Source of the DNA: Novosphingobium sp. JCM 18896
GTDB taxonomy: Bacteria > Pseudomonadota > Alphaproteobacteria > Sphingomonadales > Sphingomonadaceae
DNA length: 64,000 nucleotides
Assembly (NCBI RefSeq): GCF_025938095.1
Contig: NZ_JAPCZF010000002.1
Coordinates: forward strand, 1-64,000
Direction: 5' to 3'
Positions 51,608 to 59,746 of this stretch are shown here, piece after piece (the stretch's first letter is position 1; every line of letters begins with the position of its first letter). The position numbers were made by a program, and so were the translations under genes. Under the pieces are notes generated by a model. It was not told where the DNA came from and searched no databases. It saw only the letters and a list, made by a program, of their open reading frames with translations.

Positions 51608-54058
51608 ATGACAGACAATCTGGGACACATCAGCTATACCGACGGCGACGTCGACACCAACCGCTCGGCGAATCCCTCGCTGAACGAGATGGTCAACGAG
51701 CGCTATTCGCGCCGGCAGACCTTGTTCGGCGGCATGGCTACCGCGACCGCCGCCTTCTTCGGCACCTCGCTACTCGCCGCCTGCGGTGACGACAACAAGG
51801 CCCCCGTGGTCAGCGCCGGCACGGCCGGCACCTCGAACTCGGGCCGCGTCGTCACGCTCAGCGGTACCGCCACCGACGACGGCACGATCGTCAGCACCAG
51901 CTGGACCCAGACCGCCGGCCCGACGGTGACCCTGACCAACGGCAACACCGCCACGGCGACCTTCCTCGCGCCGAGCGTCAGCGCCGCCACCGAACTCAAG
52001 TTCACGCTGACCGTCACCGACGACAAGGGCAAGGTCACCACCTCGGACACGACCGTGACGGTCAGCCCGGCCGCGCTCGGCTTCACCGCCGTGCCGAAGA
52101 GCCTGGCCGACCTCGTCACTGTCCCCGCCGGCTACACCGCCACGGTCGTCTACCGCCTTGGCGATCCGCTCGCCTCGGGCGTCACCGCCTATGCCAACGA
52201 CGGCACCGACAGCAACTACGCCCAGCGCGGCGGCGACCACCACGACGGCATGACCTATTTCGGCCTGTCGGCCACGGGTACGCCCGACGCCACGTCGAAC
52301 ACGCGCGGCGTGATGTGCATCAACCACGAGAACATCAACCAGGCCTATCTCCACCCGGCCGGCGCGACCGCGGGCAACCGCCCCTATGCCGAGGTCATCA
52401 AAGAGATCGAGTGCCACGGCGTCGCCGTCGTCGAATTCGCCCGCGCATCGAGCGGCACCTGGAGCTATGTCCAGGCCTCGACCTTCAACCGCCGCATCAC
52501 GCCGTTCACGCCGATGGTGATCAACGGCCCGGCGCGCGGCAATGCGCAGCTCAAGACGCTCTATTCGGCCGACGGCACCCAGGCCCGCGGCACGATCAAC
52601 AATTGCGCCAACGGCTATACCCCCTGGCAGACCTACCTGACCTGCGAAGAGAACTGGGTCGGCTACTTCCGCCGCGACGCCAGCGACGTCACCGCACGCG
52701 CGGGCACCAAGTCGCAGACCTCGCTCGCCCGCTACGGCAAGGGCACGGCCAATGCCGGCAACTACGGCTGGACCACGGCGACCGCGCCGGCCGGCGACAC
52801 CTCGATCGCCAAGTTCAACATCACGATCGACGCCAGCAAGCCCGCCGACGGCACGGGTGACTTCCGCAACGAGATCAACCAGCTCGGCTGGGTGGTCGAG
52901 ATCGATCCCTACGATCCGACCTCGATCCCGCGCAAGCGCACCGCGCTGGGCCGCATGAACCACGAAGGCGCCTGGCCGGGCCGCTTCATCGACGGCAAGA
53001 AGCCCGCCTGGTACCTCGGCGACGACGCGCAGAACGAATACCTCTACAAGTTCGTGTCGAACACGGCCTGGGCCGCGGCCGACGCCAATACCACCAACCG
53101 CCTGGCGATCGGCGACAAGTACCTCGACGCCGGCACGCTCTACGTCGCCAAGTTCAATGCCGACGGTTCGGGCCAGTGGCTGCCGCTGGTGTTCGGTCAG
53201 GGTCCGCTGACCGCCGCCAACACGACCTACGCCTTCGCCGACCAGGCCGACGTGCTGATCAACGCGCGTCTCGCCGCCGACGCGCTGGGCGCGACCAAGA
53301 TGGACCGTCCCGAATGGACCGCGGTCAATCCGGCCAACGGCGAAATGTACCTGACGCTGACCAACAACTCGTCGCGCACGGTCGCCACCACCGATGCCGC
53401 CAACCCGCGCGCCTACACCGATCCCAAAGTCACCTCGGGCGCGACCAACGGCAATGCCAACGGCCACATCATCCGCCTCAAGGAAACCGGCGACACGACC
53501 GAGGCGACCGCCTTCACCTGGGACATCTACGTCTTCGGTGCCGGCGCCGATCTCGACGCGACGAACATCAACCTCTCGGGCCTGACCGCCGACAACGACT
53601 TCTCGTCGTGCGACGGTCTGTGGTTCGGCCGTCCGTCGAACGCCTCGGGCCTGGTCAAGCCGCTGATGTGGATCGAAACCGACGACGGTGCCTATACCGA
53701 CGTGACCAACTGCATGCTGCTCTGTTCGCAGCCGGGCACGGTCGGCGACGGCACGACCAAGACGATCACCAACACGATCGGTGCGACCAGCGGTACCCAG
53801 ACCACCCGCATCGGCGCCGCGCCGGGCGGCAACCTGCGCCGCTTCCTGGTCGGTCCGAAGGAATGCGAGATCACCGGCATCGATTCGACGCCCGATGGCC
53901 GCACCGTCTTCGTCAACATCCAGCACCCGGGCGAGAACGGCAATCCGGGCAACATCACCAGCAACTGGCCGCAGAGCCAGGCGGGCACCGCCTCGGGCCG
54001 CCCGCGCTCGGCGACGATCGCGATCACCAAGAACGACGGCGGCGTGGTCGGTCTCTGA
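51608..54058 (+). CDS. phoX: PhoX-family alkaline phosphatase with PKD-like insert
   Basis: An 816-aa exported phosphatase releasing phosphate from organic esters, probably with Ca and Fe as in known PhoX. The N-terminus has a twin-arginine motif (YSRRQTLFGG, Arg35-Arg36) and a lipobox (LLAAC59). Residues 65-154 form a PKD/REJ-like beta-sandwich (VVTLSGTATDDGTIVSTSW, FTLTVTDDKGKV), not usual in PhoX. The catalytic part has CINHENINQAYLHP, IECHGVAVVEF, YTPWQTYLTCEENWVGYF and GRMNHEGAWPGRF. Start at 51608 after GGGAAACGGG; an in-frame TTG at 51593 is rejected. An intrinsic terminator follows. Confidence 0.92.
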   Translation: MTDNLGHISYTDGDVDTNRSANPSLNEMVNERYSRRQTLFGGMATATAAFFGTSLLAACGDDNKAPVVSAGTAGTSNSGRVVTLSGTATDDGTIVSTSWTQTAGPTVTLTNGNTATATFLAPSVSAATELKFTLTVTDDKGKVTTSDTTVTVSPAALGFTAVPKSLADLVTVPAGYTATVVYRLGDPLASGVTAYANDGTDSNYAQRGGDHHDGMTYFGLSATGTPDATSNTRGVMCINHENINQAYLHPAGATAGNRPYAEVIKEIECHGVAVVEFARASSGTWSYVQASTFNRRITPFTPMVINGPARGNAQLKTLYSADGTQARGTINNCANGYTPWQTYLTCEENWVGYFRRDASDVTARAGTKSQTSLARYGKGTANAGNYGWTTATAPAGDTSIAKFNITIDASKPADGTGDFRNEINQLGWVVEIDPYDPTSIPRKRTALGRMNHEGAWPGRFIDGKKPAWYLGDDAQNEYLYKFVSNTAWAAADANTTNRLAIGDKYLDAGTLYVAKFNADGSGQWLPLVFGQGPLTAANTTYAFADQADVLINARLAADALGATKMDRPEWTAVNPANGEMYLTLTNNSSRTVATTDAANPRAYTDPKVTSGATNGNANGHIIRLKETGDTTEATAFTWDIYVFGAGADLDATNINLSGLTADNDFSSCDGLWFGRPSNASGLVKPLMWIETDDGAYTDVTNCMLLCSQPGTVGDGTTKTITNTIGATSGTQTTRIGAAPGGNLRRFLVGPKECEITGIDSTPDGRTVFVNIQHPGENGNPGNITSNWPQSQAGTASGRPRSATIAITKNDGGVVGL

Positions 54059-54084
54059 CCGACAGCCTTGCGCCGAACAGGGGA

Positions 54085-54110
54085 AGGGCTCGCTGCGGCG
54101 GGCCCTTTTT
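54085..54110 (+). terminator. Rho-independent terminator of phoX
   Basis: A 9-bp stem with one G-U pair (54085-54093 with 98-106, AGGGCTCGC/GCGGGCCCT), loop TGCG, followed by TTTTT, 27 nt after the phoX stop. Clear intrinsic terminator. Confidence 0.85.
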
Positions 54111-54197
54111 CGTTTGGGATGACGGAAGCCTGCTTTGTCGTGGGGAGCGGACGGGAGGGTCAACGATTGAAAGGTGGAATCTTCGCCATTCCTCGTT

Positions 54198-54285
54198 CGT
54201 CACCCCGGGCTTGACCCGGGGTCCCGCTTTGCCCGTACCGCCGCGCTGAAGAACAGCGGGGCCCCGGGTCAAGCCCGGGGTGACG
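54198..54285. repeat. Inverted repeat related to family B
   Basis: CGTCACCCCGGGCTTGACCC at the left and GGGTCAAGCCCGGGGTGACG at the right are exact inverted copies; each half-arm also contains a GGGCTTGACCCGGGGTC hairpin. The 88-bp element has the same layout and CGTCA/TGACG ends as the family B repeats but different cores, so it may be a sub-family. Confidence 0.75.
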
Positions 54286-54513
54286 GAGAGTATGTGAGAA
54301 GAGTCTGTTATCGAGGCAATCAGCGGTAGCGCGCTATGACCGCTATGTCGGCGATGGCCGCCGCCCCCGGGGGTTCCGGGTAGGGGCGGCGGCTCTGCTA
54401 TTGGCCAACCGACACACTTCCCGAAATTGAAAATACCAGTCATCGGCCGGAGCGACGAGCGCAATGCGACGAGTTGTTGAGGCCGTTATCGCAGAAAAAT
54501 TTGCCGAAGCCCC
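54286..54513. other. Intergenic region after the repeat
   Basis: About 230 nt between the repeat and the end of the yqgE-like gene. It is somewhat less GC-rich. A GCCGCCCC...GGGGCGGC hairpin near 54358-54391 is visible; no gene with a ribosome-binding site is recognisable. Confidence 0.4.
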
Positions 54514-55074
54514 TCAGGCGTGCCCGGTCTCGCTCGCGAGCAGTGCGGGATCGATCCCTTCGGCCTTCCAGGTCCCCGTCCAGCGATCTTCCCACGAGGT
54601 ACCGAACAGGATCTCGCTATGCGGCTCGGCGGCGAACCAGCCGTGGTGGCGCATTTCCTCGTCGAGCTGGCCCGCGCCCCAGCCGGCATAGCCGAGCGCG
54701 ATCAGCCAGTGCCGGGGACCGCGCCCCTCGGCGATCGCGCGCAGGATGTCGAGCGAGGCCGACAGTCCGCAAAGCCCGTCGATCTCGACCGTGCCCTGCC
54801 CACCCCAGTCGGTCGAATGGAGCACGAAGCCGCGGCCCGGCTCGACCGGCCCGCCGTGGTGAACGTCGCAGTCGGGCGCGACGCCGGGATCGATGTCGAG
54901 TTCGCGCAGCAGCTTGTGGAAGCGGATGTTCTCGCGCACGTGGCCGACCCCGACGCCGAAGGCGCCGTTCTCGTCGTGCATGCACATCGCGATCACCGAA
55001 TGGTCGAAACGCGGATCGAACATCCCCGGCATCGCCAGCAGCAAACGCCCCGATAGATACTGCGCTTCCGTCAT
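54514..55074 (-). CDS. YqgE/AlgH family protein (UPF0301)
   Basis: A 186-aa YqgE/AlgH-type protein; homologues are widespread but their biochemical function is unknown. Hallmarks are YLSGRLLLAMPGMFDPRFDHSVIAMCMH near the N-terminus, VHHGGPVEPGRGFVLHS, and ALGYAGWGAGQLDEEM with the final WFAAEPHSEILFG. Normal length. Start ATG at 55074 fits the family; an ATG at 55095 would add seven residues. Divergent from the FAH-type hydrolase gene with about 80 bp between. Confidence 0.93.
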   Translation of the reverse strand: MTEAQYLSGRLLLAMPGMFDPRFDHSVIAMCMHDENGAFGVGVGHVRENIRFHKLLRELDIDPGVAPDCDVHHGGPVEPGRGFVLHSTDWGGQGTVEIDGLCGLSASLDILRAIAEGRGPRHWLIALGYAGWGAGQLDEEMRHHGWFAAEPHSEILFGTSWEDRWTGTWKAEGIDPALLASETGHA

Positions 55075-55156
55075 AGTTGAGGCGATAATGGCCATTCGCG
55101 CGGGGCACGACAAGCGGCTCTTGCCTGCCGGTCTCGCCTGCGGCACCTCCTGTGGC

Positions 55157-55852
55157 ATGACCAAGCTGTTCGATCTGCCCGCCAATCCCTCGGTTCCCGT
55201 GCTCGGAGAGGCCGCGCGCTTCCCCGTGCGCCGCATCTTCTGCGTCGGCCGCAACTATGCCGCGCATGCCAAGGAGATGGGCTTCTCGCCCGACAAGGAC
55301 GCGCCGTTCTTCTTCACCAAGTCGCCCTGGGCGCTCTGCGAAAGCGGCGCGACAATTCCCTATCCGCTGGGCACGGCGAACTGCCACTACGAGATGGAAC
55401 TGGTCCTTGCGATCGGCGCGCCGGCCTTCCGCATTGCCGAGGACGACGCGCTGTCAGTGGTCTACGGCTATGCCTGTGGCCTCGATATGACCCGCCGCGA
55501 CCTGCAGAACGCCGCGCGCGACCAGGGCCGCCCCTGGGACTTCGGCAAGGACTTCGAGAACGCCGCAGTAATCGCCCCGATCACCCGCGCTGCCGATTTC
55601 GGCGCGGCTTCCGACCAGGCGATCCGCCTGACGCAGAACGGTGCGGTCAAGCAGGACGCCAGCCTGACCGAGCTGATTTTCACCGTGCCCGAGCTGATCG
55701 CCTACCTCTCGACCTTCTACCACCTCGAACCGGGCGACCTGATCTACACGGGCACCCCCGCCGGCGTCGGTCCGATCGCTGCGGGCGACAGGCTGGTCGG
55801 CACGATCGACGGGCTCACCCCGGTCGAACTGGCGATCGGCGCCGCCGAATGA
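55157..55852 (+). CDS. Fumarylacetoacetate hydrolase-family protein (fumarylpyruvate hydrolase-like)
   Basis: A 231-aa FAH-fold C-C bond hydrolase. The divalent-metal ligands are Glu79, Glu81 (CHYEMELVLAIG) and Asp110 (CGLDMTRRDLQ); the core CVGRNYAAHAKEMG and DLIYTGTPAGVGPI are conserved. The pattern resembles fumarylpyruvate hydrolases of gentisate pathways, but no gentisate dioxygenase is near. Start at 55157. First gene of a tightly packed set: it overlaps the DUF3237 gene (ATGA), which overlaps the FAD monooxygenase gene. Confidence 0.88.
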   Translation: MTKLFDLPANPSVPVLGEAARFPVRRIFCVGRNYAAHAKEMGFSPDKDAPFFFTKSPWALCESGATIPYPLGTANCHYEMELVLAIGAPAFRIAEDDALSVVYGYACGLDMTRRDLQNAARDQGRPWDFGKDFENAAVIAPITRAADFGAASDQAIRLTQNGAVKQDASLTELIFTVPELIAYLSTFYHLEPGDLIYTGTPAGVGPIAAGDRLVGTIDGLTPVELAIGAAE

Positions 55853-56304
55853 ATGGCACCGTCACCGGCGAGAAGCTGATGACCTTCACCGTCGATGTCG
55901 GCGAACCCGTCATGGTCGGCGAAACCGGCGGCCAGGTCCGGCGCTATGTCCCGCTGCTCGGCGGCACGGTCGCCGGCGCCTGGAAAGGCACGGTGGTGCC
56001 CGGCGGCATGGACTGGCAGACGATCCTGCCCGACGGCCGGCTCGAGATTTCGGCGCGCTATGTGCTCGCGCTCGAAGAGGGGAACGTCGAAGTTCGCTCC
56101 GATGGCCTTCGCGCCGGCCCACCCGAAGTGCTCGCGCGGATCGCCGCCGGCGAGATCGTGCCCGGCGACCAGTATTACTTCCGCACGGCCATGCGCTTCG
56201 TCACCGCCAGCCCGGCGCTGGCGCGGCTCAACGACATCATCGCGATTGCCGTGGGCGAGCGTTTCCCACGCCAGGTCACGCTCGACATCTACCCGGTGCT
56301 GTGA
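55849..56304 (+). CDS. DUF3237-family protein
   Basis: A 151-aa protein of the DUF3237 family, a small beta-barrel of unknown function often encoded beside aromatic-degradation enzymes. Seen: GGQVRRYVPLLGGTVAGAWKGTVVPGG with DWQTILPDGRLEISARYVLALEEG and YYFRTAMRFVTAS, the family core. ATGA overlap with the FAH gene and TGATG overlap with the following monooxygenase, so all three are translated together. It may act in the same ring-cleavage route. Confidence 0.9.
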   Translation: MNGTVTGEKLMTFTVDVGEPVMVGETGGQVRRYVPLLGGTVAGAWKGTVVPGGMDWQTILPDGRLEISARYVLALEEGNVEVRSDGLRAGPPEVLARIAAGEIVPGDQYYFRTAMRFVTASPALARLNDIIAIAVGERFPRQVTLDIYPVL

Positions 56305-57533
56305 TGGACATCGCGATCGTCGGCGGCGGCATCGTCGGGCTTACCGCGGCCTTGAGTCTCCATGCCGCAGGCTTCCGCCCGACGGTCTACGAGGCGGTGG
56401 CCGAATTGCGTCCGCTCGGCGTCGGCATCAACCTGCTGCCGCATGCGGTGCGCGAACTGGCCGAACTGGGCCTGCTCGATGAACTCACGGAAATCGGCGT
56501 CGCGATCGAAGGGCTCGACTACCACATGGCCGACGGCCGCGCGGTGTGGAGCGAGGCGCGCGGGCTGCCCGCCGGCTATCGCTGGCCGCAGGTGGCGATC
56601 CACCGCGGCGCGCTGCAACTGTTCCTGCGCGACAAAGTGGTCGAGCGACTGGGCAGCCAGGCTATCCGCACCGGCCAGCCGCTTGAGCGCTTTGCCGAAG
56701 AGGTCGAGGACGTGCGGCTCGATTTCCGCGGCGGCGGCCAGGTCCGCGCCGATGTCGCGATCGGTGCCGACGGCATCCATTCGGTCGTCCGCCGCCAGCT
56801 CTATCCGCATGAGGGGCGGCCCAAGTGGAACGGCGTCTCGCTGTTCCGTGGCACCACGCGCCTGCCCGCCGGACGCTTCGGCCCGCGCATGCTCTGGGTC
56901 GGCCACGCCGACCAGAAGTTCATCGCCTATCCGATCCGGCGCGAGGGCGAGACGATCCTGCTCAACTGGGTCTGCGACTTGCGCACCGGCGAACCGGGCG
57001 CGGAGCCGTTCGAGGATTGGAATCGCGCGGCCGACAAGGCCATGCTGCTCCCGCGGTTCGCCGGCTGGGCTTGGGAAGGCACGGACGTGCCCGCGATCCT
57101 CGCGGCCAGCGGCGAAGTCTTCGAATTCCCGATGGTCGATCGCGATCCGCGGCCGCGCTGGTCGTTCGGCCGCGTGACCCTCGCCGGCGACGCTGCCCAT
57201 CCGATGTACCCGATCGGCTCGAACGGCGCGACCCAGGGGATCATCGATGCACGCGCGCTCGCCTGGCACCTGGCCAAGGGCGCCGATCCCGCCGCCGGCC
57301 TCGCCGCTTACGAAGCGGCCCGGCGCGAGCCGACCAGCCGCATCGTCCTCGGCAACCGCGCGCAGGGGCCCGACAAGGTCCTCGAACTCGCACGCCAGCG
57401 CGCGGCTGATCCGGCGGCCGATCTCGGTGCGCTGCTGCCGGTCGACGAGCGCGCGGCGATCTCGGCGGACTACAAGCGTCTCGCCGGTTTCGATCCCGAA
57501 CTGCTCAACGCGCGGGAGAGTTGGTCGGTCTGA
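56304..57533 (+). CDS. FAD-dependent aromatic monooxygenase
   Basis: A 409-aa class A flavoprotein monooxygenase (salicylate/3-hydroxybenzoate hydroxylase-like). FAD-binding GGGIVG (residues 7-12), the DG motif ADGIHSVVRRQ, and GDAAHPMYPIGSNGATQGIIDA (about 294-315) with the second FAD contact. NADPH would reduce FAD before ring hydroxylation. Start ATG at 56304 overlaps the DUF3237 stop. With the FAH and DUF3237 genes this forms a plausible ring hydroxylation plus cleavage-product hydrolysis unit; the dioxygenase is missing from the window. Substrate not deducible. Confidence 0.9.
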   Translation: MDIAIVGGGIVGLTAALSLHAAGFRPTVYEAVAELRPLGVGINLLPHAVRELAELGLLDELTEIGVAIEGLDYHMADGRAVWSEARGLPAGYRWPQVAIHRGALQLFLRDKVVERLGSQAIRTGQPLERFAEEVEDVRLDFRGGGQVRADVAIGADGIHSVVRRQLYPHEGRPKWNGVSLFRGTTRLPAGRFGPRMLWVGHADQKFIAYPIRREGETILLNWVCDLRTGEPGAEPFEDWNRAADKAMLLPRFAGWAWEGTDVPAILAASGEVFEFPMVDRDPRPRWSFGRVTLAGDAAHPMYPIGSNGATQGIIDARALAWHLAKGADPAAGLAAYEAARREPTSRIVLGNRAQGPDKVLELARQRAADPAADLGALLPVDERAAISADYKRLAGFDPELLNARESWSV

Positions 57534-57556
57534 TCATTCCGCGCTTGCCAGATAAA

Positions 57557-57574
57557 AGATAGCGTATACTATCT
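57557..57574. promoter_or_regulatory. Palindromic operator upstream of the DUF1214-like gene
   Basis: AGATAG-CGTATA-CTATCT, perfect 6-bp arms with a near-palindromic centre, 40 bp upstream of the start codon in an AT-rich patch. Probably bound by a TetR- or GntR-type regulator encoded elsewhere. Confidence 0.55.
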
Positions 57575-57613
57575 AATGACGAATCCCGGCAGGACCGGGT
57601 GCGGGAGAGTGCG

Positions 57614-58792
57614 ATGAGTTTGGAGATCGAGCGGGCGATCCTGCCCTATCTGGCGGACCTCGAAGGCGCGGTGGACAACCTCGCGCAGACCTGGCGGCCC
57701 GAGGATCCGGCTTATCGCGCCGATCTCTACCGCCAGACGATGACGAGCCTGTCGTTCGCCTATTTCATGTATTTCCACGCCACGCCCGAGCATCCCGACT
57801 GGGGGCCGCTGTGGAACCCGGTCTACACGCTCCAGCCCAACCCCGACGACATCTACGTCTTCACCCCGATCCGCGGCGACCTTGTCTACCGCGTCTCGGG
57901 CAACCGCGGCACCTGCAAGATCCTGTCGTTCACGATCCAGGGCAAGATGTCGGGCACGGTCGACGAGATGCCGCGCCCCAACGCGCACAACGACTACGAC
58001 GACACCGACCTCGGCCTCGCACTCGGCGAGGACTTCGAGGTGGTGTTCAGCGCCGAGCGGCCCGAAGGCTATACCGGCAAGTGGGCGCAGATCGATCCCC
58101 AGGCCGGGGCGATGTACCTGCGCTATCGCCGCTACGACTGGGCGGGCGAGACCGATCCCGAGCTGTCGATCGAATGCCTGAGCCCGGTGCCGCCCAAGCC
58201 GCGCCTCACCCCCGAGCAGATCCTCGACAAGATCCGCGAGATGGCGAAGTTCCCCAAGCGCAAGACCAATCTCTACTTCGCCATGCAGAACGGGGTGATG
58301 GAGCGCGTCGGCTGGAACGTGTTCGAACCGATCCGCATGCAGGGCGCACTGGTCAAGCAGGTCTACTGGCCGGCGAACTTCCAGTTCGATCCCGACGAGG
58401 CGCTGATCGTCGAGACCGAGATTCCGGCGCATGCGCCCTATTGGAACATCCAGCTCAACGACCCCTATTTCAACGCGCTCGAATACGTCTACCGCCTGTC
58501 GAGCACCAACGGCGCGATGGCCAAGCTGTCGTCCGACGGCAAGTTCCGCGCGGTGATCGCGCTCGAGGACCCCGGCGTGCCCAACTGGCTCGACCCTGCG
58601 GGCTTCACCGAGGGCGGCATCTACGGCCGCTGGTACGATTGCGACAGCGAGCCGCTGCCGACGATCAAGCGCGTGAAGCTGGCCGAGCTGCGCGACCACC
58701 TGCCCGCCGACACGCCCGTCGTCACCCCCGAGGAACGCGACCAGGAGCTGCGCACGCGCGTCCGCGCCTGCCAGCGGAGGCGCCGGTGGTGA
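57614..58792 (+). CDS. Unknown protein, DUF1214-like
   Basis: A 392-aa soluble protein without signal peptide. The segments NPDDIYVFTPIRGDLVYRVSGNRG, WNIQLNDPYFNALEYVYRLS and FTEGGIYGRWYDCDSEP resemble DUF1214-containing proteins found in sphingomonad and mycobacterial catabolic clusters; enzymatic function is unknown. Start at 57614 (MSLEIERAI) after GGGAGAG. The gene ends within the ribosome-binding region of the SDR gene (7-nt overlap), so the pair is coupled. A palindromic operator precedes it, making it the first gene of an operon running through at least the SDR gene. Confidence 0.75.
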   Translation: MSLEIERAILPYLADLEGAVDNLAQTWRPEDPAYRADLYRQTMTSLSFAYFMYFHATPEHPDWGPLWNPVYTLQPNPDDIYVFTPIRGDLVYRVSGNRGTCKILSFTIQGKMSGTVDEMPRPNAHNDYDDTDLGLALGEDFEVVFSAERPEGYTGKWAQIDPQAGAMYLRYRRYDWAGETDPELSIECLSPVPPKPRLTPEQILDKIREMAKFPKRKTNLYFAMQNGVMERVGWNVFEPIRMQGALVKQVYWPANFQFDPDEALIVETEIPAHAPYWNIQLNDPYFNALEYVYRLSSTNGAMAKLSSDGKFRAVIALEDPGVPNWLDPAGFTEGGIYGRWYDCDSEPLPTIKRVKLAELRDHLPADTPVVTPEERDQELRTRVRACQRRRRW

Positions 58793-59574
58793 TCCGCGAC
58801 CAGCTCGACTTCACCGGCCGCGTCGCCATCATCACCGGCGGCGCCACGGGCATCGGCTATGCCACCGCGCTGCAGCTGGCGAAGCTCGGCGCCTCCGTGG
58901 TCATCTGCAGCCGCACCGTCGACGAGCTCGAAGCGGCCGCCGCACGGATCGCCGCGGAGAGCGGCCAGCGCTGCCTGGCCGTGCCGACCGACGTCAAGAA
59001 CGAGGATGCCGTGATCGCGTTGGTCGAGCGCACGGTCGACGAATTCGGCCGCATCGACGTGCTGGTCAACAACGCCGGCGGCACGCGCATGGGCCCGCTC
59101 GAGACGATCCCGAGCAAGGGCTGGGATTCGATCTTCGATCTCAACATGCGCTCGGCCTATGTCGCCACGCGCGAGGTCGGCAAGCACATGATCGCGCAGA
59201 AGAGCGGCGCGATCGTCAACATATCCTCGGGCGCGGGCGAGAACGGCGTGCGCGGCGGCGCGCACTATTCGGCGGCCAAGGCGGCCTTGCAGATGTTCAC
59301 CCGCGTGACCGCCGCCGAATGGGGCAAGCACGGCGTGCGCGTGAACTGTGTCGCCGCCGGCGCGATCGCCAGCCCACGCGTGCTCGACGCCTGGCAGGTC
59401 GCGGGGCTCGAGCCGGACGAGATGGGCAAGGCGATCCCGCTGCGCCGCACGGGTACACCCGACGAGATGGCCAACATGATCGTCTTCTTCGCCAGCGACG
59501 CCGCCTCCTACATCACCGGCCAGACCATCGGCGTGAACGGCGGCCCGGCGCTGGGGGGCATGCCCGATGTGTGA
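58786..59574 (+). CDS. Short-chain dehydrogenase/reductase
   Basis: A 262-aa classical SDR. Cofactor motif TGGATGIG, NNAG, and the catalytic Ser-Tyr-Lys in NISSGAGENGVRGGAHYSAAKAA; C-terminal GQTIGVNGGPAL. Start is GTG at 58786 with GGAGG 5 nt upstream, or the next in-frame GTG at 58789. Overlaps the DUF1214-like gene. Likely oxidises a hydroxyl or reduces a keto group in the same pathway. A family A repeat follows. Confidence 0.92.
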   Translation: MVIRDQLDFTGRVAIITGGATGIGYATALQLAKLGASVVICSRTVDELEAAAARIAAESGQRCLAVPTDVKNEDAVIALVERTVDEFGRIDVLVNNAGGTRMGPLETIPSKGWDSIFDLNMRSAYVATREVGKHMIAQKSGAIVNISSGAGENGVRGGAHYSAAKAALQMFTRVTAAEWGKHGVRVNCVAAGAIASPRVLDAWQVAGLEPDEMGKAIPLRRTGTPDEMANMIVFFASDAASYITGQTIGVNGGPALGGMPDV

Positions 59575-59586
59575 TGCAAGGGCTGA

Positions 59587-59718
59587 ACCTCCCCCTCCGG
59601 GGGAGGTGGCAGTCGCGCAGCGACTGACGGAGGGGGCACGAGCAAACGCAACCTCGTTCTGCTGCCGCTCCCCCTCCACCAGCCTTCGGCTGGTCCCCCT
59701 CCCCCGCTGGGGGAGGAT
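59587..59718. repeat. Palindromic intergenic repeat, family A
   Basis: A 132-bp copy: ACCTCCCCCTCCGGGGGAGG at the left and CTCCCCCGCTGGGGGAGGAT at the right, with CTGACGGAGGGGG and CCCCCTCCACCAGCC in the reverse order relative to the copies at 27423 and 34591 (inverted orientation). It separates the SDR and sulfotransferase genes. Confidence 0.8.
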
Positions 59719-59746
59719 CTAAGAAACCAATGAGGGACCTGACCAC

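Noticed and set aside
51770..54163. A 797-codon minus-strand frame opposite phoX
   Set aside because: Repetitive Gly/Arg/Val composition, no family pattern, antisense to an evident phosphatase gene.
55157..57533. A complete gentisate pathway
   Set aside because: Fumarylpyruvate hydrolase-like and monooxygenase genes are present, but gentisate dioxygenase and maleylpyruvate isomerase are not in the window.
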